A DNA stretch of 5,891 nucleotides from Woeseia sp964560775 (GCA_964560775.1 CAZLNH010000068.1:1-5891); one strand, 5' to 3'; shown: positions 1 through 5,891, counted from the stretch's first letter. Numbers and translations are program-made. The notes: generated from the letters alone by a model not told the origin.

Positions 1-36
1 GTCCGCTTTATTTCCATCAAAGGGCCCCCGGCAGGG

Positions 37-97
37 GTACCGGTGCTCCTCGATGCTCAATTGAAACTCCGGTACGTGCCAGTGGCACGATCGAGGA
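37..97. repeat. Nested short inverted repeats in non-coding DNA
   Basis: Three perfect short inverted repeats overlap here. GTACCGG (37-43) pairs with CCGGTAC (69-75). TCCTCGAT (47-54) pairs with ATCGAGGA (90-97). CGTGCCA (75-81) and TGGCACG (83-89) form a near-continuous palindrome around one central base. The first and second pairs interleave, so they could not all form in one molecule, and the arrangement could be alternative folds, a repeat remnant or an operator-like palindrome. No gene that I recognise lies in this stretch, and no T-run follows any stem, so I do not call a terminator. The function is unknown. Confidence 0.4.
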
Positions 98-191
98 TTA
101 TTCATGAACGCCACGATGGCCGGGGCGGAAGTGTGCCCACGGGTGCGCCTTCGCCTACCACCTAACTCAACAGTGCATGAATAATCCGGGA
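91..191. repeat. Inverted-repeat-bounded element, MITE or IS-end remnant
   Basis: GGATTATTCATG at 95-106 is repeated in perfect inverted orientation as CATGAATAATCC at 176-187. Extending outward by four bases gives 16-base arms (91-106 and 176-191) that match at 14 positions. The arms enclose 69 bases with no convincing coding sequence. Arms of this size around a short non-coding core resemble a MITE or the fused ends of a deleted insertion sequence. I see no clear target-site duplication in the flanks and cannot assign an IS family from memory. The right arm ends seven bases beyond the stop codon of the DUF1232-type gene (199-768), so the element sits directly in that gene's 3' untranslated region and could also fold in its transcript. 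There is no T-tract for an intrinsic terminator. Confidence 0.5.
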
Positions 192-198
192 CAGGCTA

Positions 199-768
199 TT
201 AAAGCAGGCGCAGCGGTGACTTTTTGCCTGAGTCGCCGGCATCTTTGCGACGGCGGCGGCGCATGCGGGACTGGAGCTGGCTGCGGCGTTCCCTGAGCCA
301 GTCTTCGCGGGTCAGGTCTGTGGTTTTGGCCTTGACCCCGGCGCGCGGGGCCATCTGCCGGCGATACTCGCAGAAATCATGGTACGCATCGATCTCGGGG
401 CGGAGCTCCCGCGTGACGAGTTCGATCATGATCGCATCGTCGAGAAAGCCGAGGCCCGGAATATGATCGGGAATCAGGTCTTCCGGCTCGCTGAAATAGG
501 CCAGTGCGTTCAGGACCCGGGAGGCATCTGACGCCGGCAGGCGCCATTCATGGTCATCCAGCATCTCGATCATGACTTCGAGCCGCTGCAGGCGTTCCTT
601 GATGAAATCGGGCACCTTGACCGCCTCGACCCGCTGCAGCAAAGCGCGTGCAGCCGCGACGATATCTTCGGCGCTGATATTGGCGGCAGCCTTGCGCGCT
701 TCTTTCATGATCAGCTGGAAATGCTTGAGATCGCTGTCTTCCAGCTCGAATGAAACACGCATGCTCAT
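199..768 (-). CDS. YkvA/DUF1232-like protein with arginine-rich C-terminus
   Basis: This 189-residue protein has, at about residues 83-118, the core that marks the YkvA/DUF1232 family: a short hydrophobic helix, then EPEDLIPDHIPGLGFLDDA, then another hydrophobic stretch. The family pattern is usually written around D-x-IPD-x-IPG-x-G-x-LDDA; here the first Asp and the LDDA are kept. The biochemical role of the family is not known. The N-terminal 80 residues are helical and charged, without a signal peptide. The C-terminus is strongly basic, including five consecutive arginines near residues 170-174, which could contact nucleic acid or the membrane surface. The ATG at 768 is chosen as the first Met of the frame; a second Met two codons later is equally possible, since neither has a clear Shine-Dalgarno sequence. 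It lies 92 bases downstream of the preceding gene and ends beside the inverted-repeat element. The family call is fairly sure, the function is not. Confidence 0.8.
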   Translation of the reverse strand: MSMRVSFELEDSDLKHFQLIMKEARKAAANISAEDIVAAARALLQRVEAVKVPDFIKERLQRLEVMIEMLDDHEWRLPASDASRVLNALAYFSEPEDLIPDHIPGLGFLDDAIMIELVTRELRPEIDAYHDFCEYRRQMAPRAGVKAKTTDLTREDWLRERRSQLQSRMRRRRRKDAGDSGKKSPLRLL

Positions 769-860
769 GCACGGGCCCCGCAGTGTGTCGTGAGGGCAGG
801 CAGACTACCCGCGGCCCCGCGCACCGTCAATGGCGGCGGAATCCTGAGGATAGGCGCGGA

Positions 861-1229
861 TTACTTGCTGCGGTTTGTCCAGCTCTTGGAGCGGTCGAAG
901 CGGCCTGTGTTGTAAGGGTCGATGCCGCCATCCTGTTCGTCATCCAGGAGCGATTCATCGACTATCTTCAGGACCTCGTGCGTGCCGGTGTCTTCACGGA
1001 CGTACTTGCTTCGAATCAGCACATTCTTGCCTGGACCCGCGTCTTCAATCCGGCCACCGATATCGGCCTGGAAAGTCAGGTCGGGAGTCTTTTTGACGGG
1101 CGGGCTTTTTATACCGACAGGGCGCTGTGCGCGCTGCACCGGCGGACGAACGCGTACCGGCGGCGGCCTGAATTCTTCATCCGCTTTCCTTTTGCCGGGA
1201 AAGAGCCAGTTTTTGAGTTGTTCCAGCAT
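861..1229 (-). CDS. Small hypothetical protein with DPYNTGRFDRSK-type tail
   Basis: A 122-residue soluble protein with no membrane segment or signal peptide. From the ATG at 1229 it opens with a short amphipathic segment (MLEQLKNWLFPGK), followed by a proline- and arginine-rich linker to about residue 48. A more folded-looking segment with GKNVLIRSKYVRE follows, and a polar C-terminus contains GIDPYNTGRFDRSKSW. That tail resembles hypothetical proteins of gammaproteobacteria that I have seen without a named function, so I leave the function open. An in-frame TTG two codons upstream (1235) is an alternative start; I prefer the ATG because neither start has a visible Shine-Dalgarno sequence. 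The AT-rich gap upstream holds a perfect CRP-like operator at 1355-1370, roughly 125 bases before the start. This makes cAMP-CRP-type control of this gene plausible. Confidence 0.72.
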   Translation of the reverse strand: MLEQLKNWLFPGKRKADEEFRPPPVRVRPPVQRAQRPVGIKSPPVKKTPDLTFQADIGGRIEDAGPGKNVLIRSKYVREDTGTHEVLKIVDESLLDDEQDGGIDPYNTGRFDRSKSWTNRSK

Positions 1230-1354
1230 GATCAATTAATTCGCCACTAACCGCCTGTCGCTCGATGAGTCCGTCTGACACAGGAAGAGCATGCAAGAAT
1301 GCTTACATAATTACTATTAAATCCGTCCTAAATGATTGTATAAAAAGTGAAAAA

Positions 1355-1370
1355 TGTGAACTTTGTCACA
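1355..1370. promoter_or_regulatory. CRP/Vfr-family operator, perfect TGTGA-N6-TCACA
   Basis: The sequence TGTGA (1355-1359), six bases, then TCACA (1366-1370) is an exact match to both half-sites of the CRP/Vfr/Clp consensus, with A-rich flank on one side. It lies in an AT-rich non-coding gap between the stop of a small membrane protein (1404) and the start of the small soluble protein (1229). The only gene it can serve from upstream is the latter, on the minus strand. Candidate -10 hexamers on that strand are TATACA (1342-1337), TAATAG (1319-1314) and TAATTA (1313-1308). A -10 near 1313-1308 would put the operator centre about 61 bases before the transcription start, a standard class I activator position. 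The operator match is seen directly; which protein binds, and the effect, are inferred. Confidence 0.65.
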
Positions 1371-1403
1371 CAATCCCGGCTGCGCAAGACGATGCGGGCG
1401 GAT

Positions 1404-1718
1404 TCAGACGCTGGACGTATTCCGGCTGGCCGGTGCCGGCCGGTCGCGGCGAAAACCATAAAGCGTGAGACGCAACAGTTGCAGAATTACATACGGTGAC
1501 AATACCAGGTACCAAGCCATCAGCTCACCACCGCGCAACGCCTCGTGCAGCGTCGAATAGAAGTCACCGAAACCGGCGCCAGCGTAGTCGCCGAAAACGG
1601 CATCACCGACAAAATAGACCGCAATCGGCAGCAGCAGGATGCCGAACAGCACGAGCATCAGGAACAGTGCCAGCTCGCGTTTGAGTCGCGTCCTTGCGGG
1701 GGATGGGGCTGTGGACAT
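1404..1718 (-). CDS. Small membrane protein, two predicted helices
   Basis: A 104-residue protein that I do not recognise. It has a basic N-terminus (R10, R12, K13, R14), a strong hydrophobic segment at about residues 16-39, a polar glycine- and acid-containing loop at about 40-65 (with FGDFYSTLHEALRGGE), a second hydrophobic segment at about 66-87, and a basic C-terminal tail (FRRDR). The positive charges at both ends predict both termini in the cytoplasm and the loop in the periplasm. The ATG at 1718 is the only reasonable start before the first helix; no clear Shine-Dalgarno sequence precedes it. It lies 70 bases downstream of another small membrane protein and may share its transcript. 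No catalytic motif is visible. Confidence 0.68.
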   Translation of the reverse strand: MSTAPSPARTRLKRELALFLMLVLFGILLLPIAVYFVGDAVFGDYAGAGFGDFYSTLHEALRGGELMAWYLVLSPYVILQLLRLTLYGFRRDRPAPASRNTSSV

Positions 1719-1788
1719 AGTGGCCGGCTTGTAGCTGTAGAGAAGACGCCATCGTTCCTCAGTAGCGTCGACAGGTCAAGCCAGGCCG

Positions 1789-2109
1789 TCAGCGATCCAG
1801 CGAATCAAACGGCGACTCGACGCTGGTCCTGTCAGGGCCACCGCGCCGTCGTCCGGACACCACGTAGGCGAGGTGCAGGCAGGCGACAGCAAACAACAGG
1901 TAGTGCGGCAGTACCCAGAACCATTCGCTGATGTAGAGCGTCGCGAAGAGCGCGGTAAAACCGGCTGTCAGGTAGAAATATGGGAGGGCATCGTACAATA
2001 GCCGCGGCAACCAGATCTTTTTCATCGCCAGGTTGCCGGCCTTGTTCACCAGCGTACGCGTACTGAAAAGTTCGCGTGACTTGAGAGCGGTGCCGGGAAG
2101 CAGGTTCAT
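1789..2109 (-). CDS. Small membrane protein, two predicted helices
   Basis: An unrecognised protein of 106 residues, or 78 if it starts at Met29 (MKKIWLPRLLYDALPY, base 2025). Hydrophobic segments lie at about residues 42-60 and 64-86, separated by a tight turn with the aromatic patch SEWFWVLPHY, and a basic GRRRGG follows the second. This predicts a helical hairpin with both ends in the cytoplasm. The start is uncertain: neither ATG has a Shine-Dalgarno sequence. The 28 extra codons keep about three quarters G or C at third positions, which favours the longer form, whereas the MKK-plus-hydrophobic pattern at Met29 looks like a natural membrane-protein start. The 177-base gap before it contains no promoter that I can call with confidence. 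Confidence 0.62.
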   Translation of the reverse strand: MNLLPGTALKSRELFSTRTLVNKAGNLAMKKIWLPRLLYDALPYFYLTAGFTALFATLYISEWFWVLPHYLLFAVACLHLAYVVSGRRRGGPDRTSVESPFDSLDR

Positions 2110-2286
2110 GATCGGGTGGCGGTGGTTGATTGAGGCTTGACATTACCCGAACGCCGCAGAAAAGACCGTGCGTATCCTCACACTTCGACCGCACCACGGC
2201 CCGCACGAGCAGGTTTTGTTAACTCCGATGTGGCACAAACTATTCGAGGGAAAACGTTCCGGAGTGCATGCCGGCGCGCGACGAAC

Positions 2287-3789
2287 TCAGCGTTTCGTGC
2301 GTTCCTGGTACACCAGTGCCGCGGTACCGATGACGATGCGATCGCCGTCATCCAGCAGCGCCTCTTTGACGCGTACATCATTGACGTATATGCCATTGCG
2401 GCTGCCGCGGTCGCTGATGCGGCAACCGGATTTTTCGAGGTTGATCACGGCATGCCGGCGGCTGATGCATTGTGTCTTGAGCTGGATATCGTTGTCCGCG
2501 GCCCTGCCAATCGTCAGGCGATCCTTGAATAGCGGGAACCGCAACTTCTGGCCGTCGATCGTGCCGACGAGCAACCGCGTGCAGCGCTCCCGGTCGACAC
2601 CGTCGCGCGCCGCCGGCTCCTGGGCGTCGTGATCAGTGTCATCATGCTCCACAGGCGGTGTCTGTTTGCTGGCGAGTTCATGCAGCAGCGCCGAAATGGC
2701 ACTGTCCTTGGCCGCAAGCCTGTCGCTTAGCTCGTCAATCTTCTGCCGCTGCTGGCGATCGCGCTTCTCAAGATCCTGCAGCTCACCGGTATATCGGTGC
2801 TCCGATGTCCGCAGGCGATCTTCAATCGTCCGTGCTTTGGACTGGCTGTCATAGAGACTCGACCCCAGGTCGTCATTGGCCTCCTGCAATGCGGCAGTGG
2901 CCGCATGCGACGACTCGAGATCACTGCGCAACCGGTCAATCTCTCCGTCGAGGCGGTGTTGCATTTCCTCCTTCTGCTGCAGGACGTCCGCCTTGGTCAG
3001 GCGTTCATCCTCGAGCTGCACTGAAAGGTCCCGGATCTGTGCTACAGCGTTGTCCAGTGCCTGCTGCAGGCGGTTGCGCTCAGTATCCAGCGACTGTGCC
3101 TCGCCGCGTGCGTCCTGCAGCTGCCGCCGCAGACCGTCCGCATAACTCTCGGTACGCCGGATCTGGTTTTGCAAGTCGCTCAATTCACTTCGCGCATGAA
3201 CGGCCGGCTCAGAATCTGCCGACGCCGAAACGTCCCGGGCGCGCACCTGCTCGAGGTTTTGCTCGAGCATCCGGATAGCATCGGCGTCTGTCGCGTGCTG
3301 CTGCTCGAGTGCTTCGACACGGGCGGCGCCGGCAACAGTGTCGGCCCGCGCCCCGGCCAGTTCGGCAGTCAGTGCATCGAATGCCTGGGCTTGTTGCGCC
3401 AGCTGTTCCCGCAATGACGCGATATCCTCGACATACGCTGCAGTGTCCGGGACGCGAGCCTCGAGCTCGAGCTTTAGCTCTCCGAGTTCCGCTTGCAGGT
3501 GGTCTGTCAGTTCCTCGCGAGCCTTGAGCTCCTTGTCGAGGCCGGTCGACCGCGAGCGAAGTTGCTCGACGAGGTATTGCAACTCAATGATGCTGTCATT
3601 GCGGGTGCGGAGATCCGTACGCAACCGCGACGCGGGAATGTCGTCAACGTCATCGACGTCGTCAAAGTTGGACGTATGCTCATCCGATTCCCGGACCGTG
3701 CCGGTGCGCGCTCCGTGCACAGGCGTGTCGGCGAGCGCCTCCAGCTCCTCGGTGGGATCGTCATCCATGTTGGAAACCTGGCTGTCCAT
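2287..3789 (-). CDS. Coiled-coil protein with C-terminal FHA domain
   Basis: A 500-residue cytoplasmic protein without signal peptide or membrane segment. Residues 1-55 are acidic and probably disordered, with an aspartate-rich run near 43-50. Residues about 60-380 are rich in Gln, Glu, Arg, Leu and Ala with heptad spacing, a long coiled coil with breaks near 112-118 and 185-200. After a linker (about 384-410), residues 411-497 form a forkhead-associated domain with the hallmark residues: TIGRAADNDI (G428, R429), SRRH (443-446) and RGSRNGIYVN (N465, N470). FHA domains bind phosphothreonine peptides, so the protein is likely a scaffold or sensor recruited by Ser/Thr phosphorylation. No kinase is in the window. 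It follows the AAA+ ATPase gene after 109 bases and probably has its own promoter (3822-3849). The ATG at 3789 has a weak AGAAG about ten bases upstream; Met8 is a less likely start. The FHA call is firm, the biological role is not. Confidence 0.88.
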   Translation of the reverse strand: MDSQVSNMDDDPTEELEALADTPVHGARTGTVRESDEHTSNFDDVDDVDDIPASRLRTDLRTRNDSIIELQYLVEQLRSRSTGLDKELKAREELTDHLQAELGELKLELEARVPDTAAYVEDIASLREQLAQQAQAFDALTAELAGARADTVAGAARVEALEQQHATDADAIRMLEQNLEQVRARDVSASADSEPAVHARSELSDLQNQIRRTESYADGLRRQLQDARGEAQSLDTERNRLQQALDNAVAQIRDLSVQLEDERLTKADVLQQKEEMQHRLDGEIDRLRSDLESSHAATAALQEANDDLGSSLYDSQSKARTIEDRLRTSEHRYTGELQDLEKRDRQQRQKIDELSDRLAAKDSAISALLHELASKQTPPVEHDDTDHDAQEPAARDGVDRERCTRLLVGTIDGQKLRFPLFKDRLTIGRAADNDIQLKTQCISRRHAVINLEKSGCRISDRGSRNGIYVNDVRVKEALLDDGDRIVIGTAALVYQERTKR

Positions 3790-3821
3790 ATTCTTGTTCT
3801 TCTGTTGGGGCCGTAGTGCGG

Positions 3822-3849
3822 ATTCTAGCAGGAACTTCAGTTATTTCAG
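3822..3849 (-). promoter_or_regulatory. Predicted sigma-70 promoter for the FHA gene
   Basis: On the minus strand, CTGAAA (3849-3844) is followed after 16 bases by TAGAAT (3827-3822). The -10 is preceded by TGC, giving an extended -10 element (TGCTAGAAT). Transcription would start near 3815, leaving a 5' untranslated region of about 26 bases before the ATG at 3789. The -10 matches the consensus at five of six positions and the -35 at four of six. A perfect TTGACA lies further upstream at 3877-3872 but has no -10 at the right distance. Placement between the ATPase and FHA genes suggests the FHA gene can be expressed apart from the upstream pair. Confidence 0.42.
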
Positions 3850-3898
3850 CCGGGGGCCGTTGGCAAAATTATGTCAATCCAGGGACCTGGCCAGGCGG

Positions 3899-5389
3899 CT
3901 ACGCGCAGGGAACGGTGCGGCCGCTGGCCCACTGCCGGAGTGCATCGATCTTGTCGTCCATCACCACGGACAAAGGCTGCGTGGCACGGATTTCCTCAAG
4001 CAACAGCGCTGTCGTCAGTTTTGCCTGGCGGGCATGGGCGGTGTACAGGGCGGACACAATAGCCTGCTCGATTTCGGCGCCGGAAAAACCGTCGCTGGCG
4101 GCGGCAATCGTATCCAGGTCGATGCCATCCGCCGGTTGCCGGCGCTGACGGAGATGAATCCCGAATATAGTACGGCGCACGGCCTGGTCCGGCAGGTCGA
4201 CAAAGAATATCTCGTCGAAACGACCCTTCCTGATCAGTTCGGGCGGCAGGGCGCTGATATCGTTGGCGGTTGCCACGACGAACACCTGTGTCTTGCGCTC
4301 GGCCATCCACGTCAGGAAGGTGCCGAGTACTCTTTGTGCAGTACCCGTCTCACCGCCGCGGCCAGCCAGCCCCTTTTCAATTTCATCAATCCAAAGCACG
4401 CACGGCGCCATGACGTCGGCTGTTGCCAGCGATTCGCGCAGGTTGCGCTCGGTCTCGCCGTGATATTTGTTGAACAGGGTGCCGAAGTCGAGCCGCAACA
4501 ACGGCGCATTCAGTATGCCGGCGGTCGCACGCGCCGTCAGGCTCTTGCCACACCCCTGTACACCAATAAGCAGCAATCCCTTGGGCATGTCCAGGTGAGG
4601 CACGGACGCACTGTCCTGAAACGCCGGTTTGCGGCGCTCAAGCCATTCCCTGAGACGGTCCACGCCGCCCACATCACTGAATTGCCGTGTTTCATACTCG
4701 AACTGCAGAATACCGCCGCGGTTAAGCAGTTCGTACTTGGCTTGCATGACATCCGGCAAGTCACTTTTCGTGATGGCGCCGTCTACAAAAATTGCGTTGC
4801 GAGCGAGCCGCTCTGTGTCGCTGTCTGTCAAGCCGGCGAGGTTGGTGACGAGCATCTGGAACGCTTTCGGGTCGTACTGGACTTTTCGCCCCGGATTTTT
4901 CTCGACATACTCGGATGCGACCCGCTTGATGATTTTTTCGCGTTCTGCTTCAGTGGGCAAGGCCATGTCGAACCGGGCGGTAAGGCTGTCTAGCTCGGAC
5001 GGCACCTTAACGGCGTGACTGATCAGCACGATCTGCCTCGGTACCTCACTGTAACGATTGCAGATATCCTTCAGCAGTCGAATGTTGACCGGCTCGTCCA
5101 GGTAATGATGGAAGTCCAGAAGTACGTACATGCCCGGTTTCGTCACCGCCCGAATATGACGCAGTACTTCCGTTGGTTCCGAGTTGTGCAGCTGCGGTTC
5201 GAGGGATATGTCAAGGCGTTGCAGGCCGTCGGTAACAGTCCATCGAAACAGCGGGGTGTAGTCATTGGTCGAGCGACTGAACGTTACACCGCGCAGCAGG
5301 TCGAGCATGCGGGCTTCGTCGCGGGTCTCGATCACAATCAGCGGCGTGCGCGATTGCAGCACCAGTTCCAGATCGCGTTGCCTGTCCAT
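3899..5389 (-). CDS. Ycf46-like AAA+ ATPase
   Basis: A 496-residue soluble protein resembling Ycf46, an AAA protein of cyanobacteria, algal plastids and many bacteria. Residues 5-150 match the Ycf46 N-terminal region (LVLQSRTPLIVIET, YVLLDFHHYLDEP) and look like a degenerate ATPase fold without a Walker A. Residues 150-230 form a helical lid-like stretch. The active AAA module runs from about 236: Walker A GVQGCGKS (276-283, K282), a pore-loop-like NKYHGETE (307-314), Walker B VLWIDEIE (331-338, D335 and E336), sensor 1 ATAND (N376), SRH arginines in ELIRKGRFDE (R387, R390) and the GFSGAEIE sensor-2 region (434-441). All residues needed for ATP hydrolysis and ring formation are present. The likely role is ATP-driven remodelling of a protein partner; cyanobacterial Ycf46 has been linked to photosynthesis and inorganic-carbon use, which need not apply here. 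It starts 17 bases after the protease stop codon, suggesting one transcript. No clear Shine-Dalgarno sequence precedes the ATG. Confidence 0.9.
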   Translation of the reverse strand: MDRQRDLELVLQSRTPLIVIETRDEARMLDLLRGVTFSRSTNDYTPLFRWTVTDGLQRLDISLEPQLHNSEPTEVLRHIRAVTKPGMYVLLDFHHYLDEPVNIRLLKDICNRYSEVPRQIVLISHAVKVPSELDSLTARFDMALPTEAEREKIIKRVASEYVEKNPGRKVQYDPKAFQMLVTNLAGLTDSDTERLARNAIFVDGAITKSDLPDVMQAKYELLNRGGILQFEYETRQFSDVGGVDRLREWLERRKPAFQDSASVPHLDMPKGLLLIGVQGCGKSLTARATAGILNAPLLRLDFGTLFNKYHGETERNLRESLATADVMAPCVLWIDEIEKGLAGRGGETGTAQRVLGTFLTWMAERKTQVFVVATANDISALPPELIRKGRFDEIFFVDLPDQAVRRTIFGIHLRQRRQPADGIDLDTIAAASDGFSGAEIEQAIVSALYTAHARQAKLTTALLLEEIRATQPLSVVMDDKIDALRQWASGRTVPCA

Positions 5390-5406
5390 GGGTCGGTGAA
5401 CGAGTT

Positions 5407-5891
5407 CTAGTTGCAGCCCGGAAGATTGCGGGCGCTGAGTGATTCAGAGGGTTCGTCAAGGAGTTCCCCGGCTTCGCGGCGGAGCATGCCGAGACTGACC
5501 GAAGTCTCCTTCCGGGTCAGCTCGCCAAGCAATGCATCGAGGCCCAGCCTGCCGGAGCTGCCGTCGCGCAGTTCCTGGTCCAGGTCGTACAGAACGGCGA
5601 CGGCGTGTGCCGTCCTGACATAGGTCGACTGCCCGTCGCACAGGTCGAGAACCGCGCGACCGCTCTTCCGCAGGCTGTCGATAGTGTCCTCGAATCTCTT
5701 TTTACTGATCGTGCCGCTGCGCCGCAACAGTTCGAGGCTGTAGTACTCGGCAAAGCCCTCAACGATCCAGTCCGCACCCTTGGCACCATCGAGTCCGGTG
5801 GCCACATGCATGACTTCATGCAGTAAAGTGCTGGTCGCGTTTTCACTGATGAGTGGCCGGTCAGCGTGCAGGTAGATCGAGCGCGGGCCGG
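5407..5891 (-). CDS. Gluzincin zinc metallopeptidase, 5' end outside window
   Basis: The frame stays open to the right edge, so the N-terminus is missing and about 161 C-terminal residues are visible. It contains HEVMH (bases 5820-5806), an HExxH zinc site, then 15 residues later the glutamate of VEGFAEYYS (5760-5758), the expected third zinc ligand. This layout fits clan MA gluzincins of the peptidase-MA-like type; EGFAEYYSLELLRRSG and the later YDLDQELR ... LGLDALLGEL also recall the C-terminal half of M61 aminopeptidases, although the HExxH-to-Glu spacing is shorter than I expect for M61. No PDZ domain follows; the protein ends with a short polar tail. The first ATG inside the visible part lies within the HExxH motif, so it cannot be the real start. 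The substrate and the cell compartment cannot be told without the N-terminus. It is followed after 17 bases by the AAA+ ATPase gene, so the two are probably co-transcribed. Confidence 0.82.
   Translation of the reverse strand, partial: GPRSIYLHADRPLISENATSTLLHEVMHVATGLDGAKGADWIVEGFAEYYSLELLRRSGTISKKRFEDTIDSLRKSGRAVLDLCDGQSTYVRTAHAVAVLYDLDQELRDGSSGRLGLDALLGELTRKETSVSLGMLRREAGELLDEPSESLSARNLPGCN

Noticed and set aside
161..187. Integron attC-like core (CCTAAC near the repeat arm)
   Set aside because: There is no matching second core with the right orientation and spacing, and no integrase or gene cassette is present.
841..851. ATCCTGAGGAT palindrome just after the stop of the small soluble protein as a terminator
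   Set aside because: The stem is five bases with a one-base centre, too tight for an RNA hairpin, and no T-run follows on the minus strand.
1265..1468. Plus-strand open frame of 67 codons through the AT-rich gap
   Set aside because: It has no ribosome binding site, runs over the CRP-like operator and into the antisense of the membrane protein gene, and has no recognisable motif.
2110..2286. CGTGCG/CGCACG inverted repeat and a GTTAAC site as a promoter or operator
   Set aside because: A six-base repeat 30 bases apart is expected by chance at this GC content, and no -35/-10 pair with proper spacing was found.
3872..3877. Perfect TTGACA on the minus strand as a -35 box
   Set aside because: The position 17 bases downstream is a GC-rich sequence with no -10 resemblance; the TGCTAGAAT element belongs with a nearer -35.
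3878..3898. CCTGGCCAGG-type palindrome after the ATPase stop codon as a terminator
   Set aside because: The stem is short with no usable loop, and the following T-rich bases are not placed directly after it.
3338..4993. Long plus-strand open frame of 551 codons across the FHA and ATPase genes
   Set aside because: It is antisense to two well-supported genes, is rich in Ser, Arg, Ala and Cys as expected for an antisense reading of a coiled-coil gene, crosses their intergenic gap, and shows no domain.

Overview
The window carries seven genes, all on the minus strand, followed at the low-coordinate end by a 198-base non-coding stretch that contains a mobile-element-like inverted repeat. The DNA looks moderately GC-rich with strong G/C preference at third codon positions. 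The gene content (a YkvA/DUF1232-type protein, a small protein ending in a conserved-looking DPYNTGRFDRSK tail, small two-helix membrane proteins, a perfect CRP-like operator) suggests a proteobacterium, most likely a gammaproteobacterium. This is an inference from family content; there is no rRNA or other marker gene.

Reading in the direction of transcription (high to low coordinates): a 5'-truncated zinc metallopeptidase of the gluzincin type (HEVMH ... VEGFAEYY) enters from the right edge and is followed after 17 bases by a Ycf46-like AAA+ ATPase with all classical AAA motifs. A 109-base gap with a plausible sigma-70 promoter separates this pair from a 500-residue cytoplasmic protein made of a long coiled coil capped by a C-terminal FHA domain. 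Then come two small unrecognised membrane proteins, an AT-rich 174-base gap with a perfect TGTGA-N6-TCACA operator, a small unrecognised soluble protein, and a DUF1232-type protein with an arginine-rich tail.

No complete known pathway is visible. The most suggestive arrangement is the protease / AAA+ ATPase / coiled-coil FHA trio: a possible protein-remodelling motor beside a peptidase and a phosphothreonine-reading scaffold. This is only a neighbourhood argument. No serine/threonine kinase or phosphatase is in the window, and the other genes give no firm link to the trio. Ribosome binding sites are weak or absent in front of nearly every gene, so start sites are less certain than stops. No convincing intrinsic terminator, tRNA, rRNA, CRISPR array or intact transposase was found.
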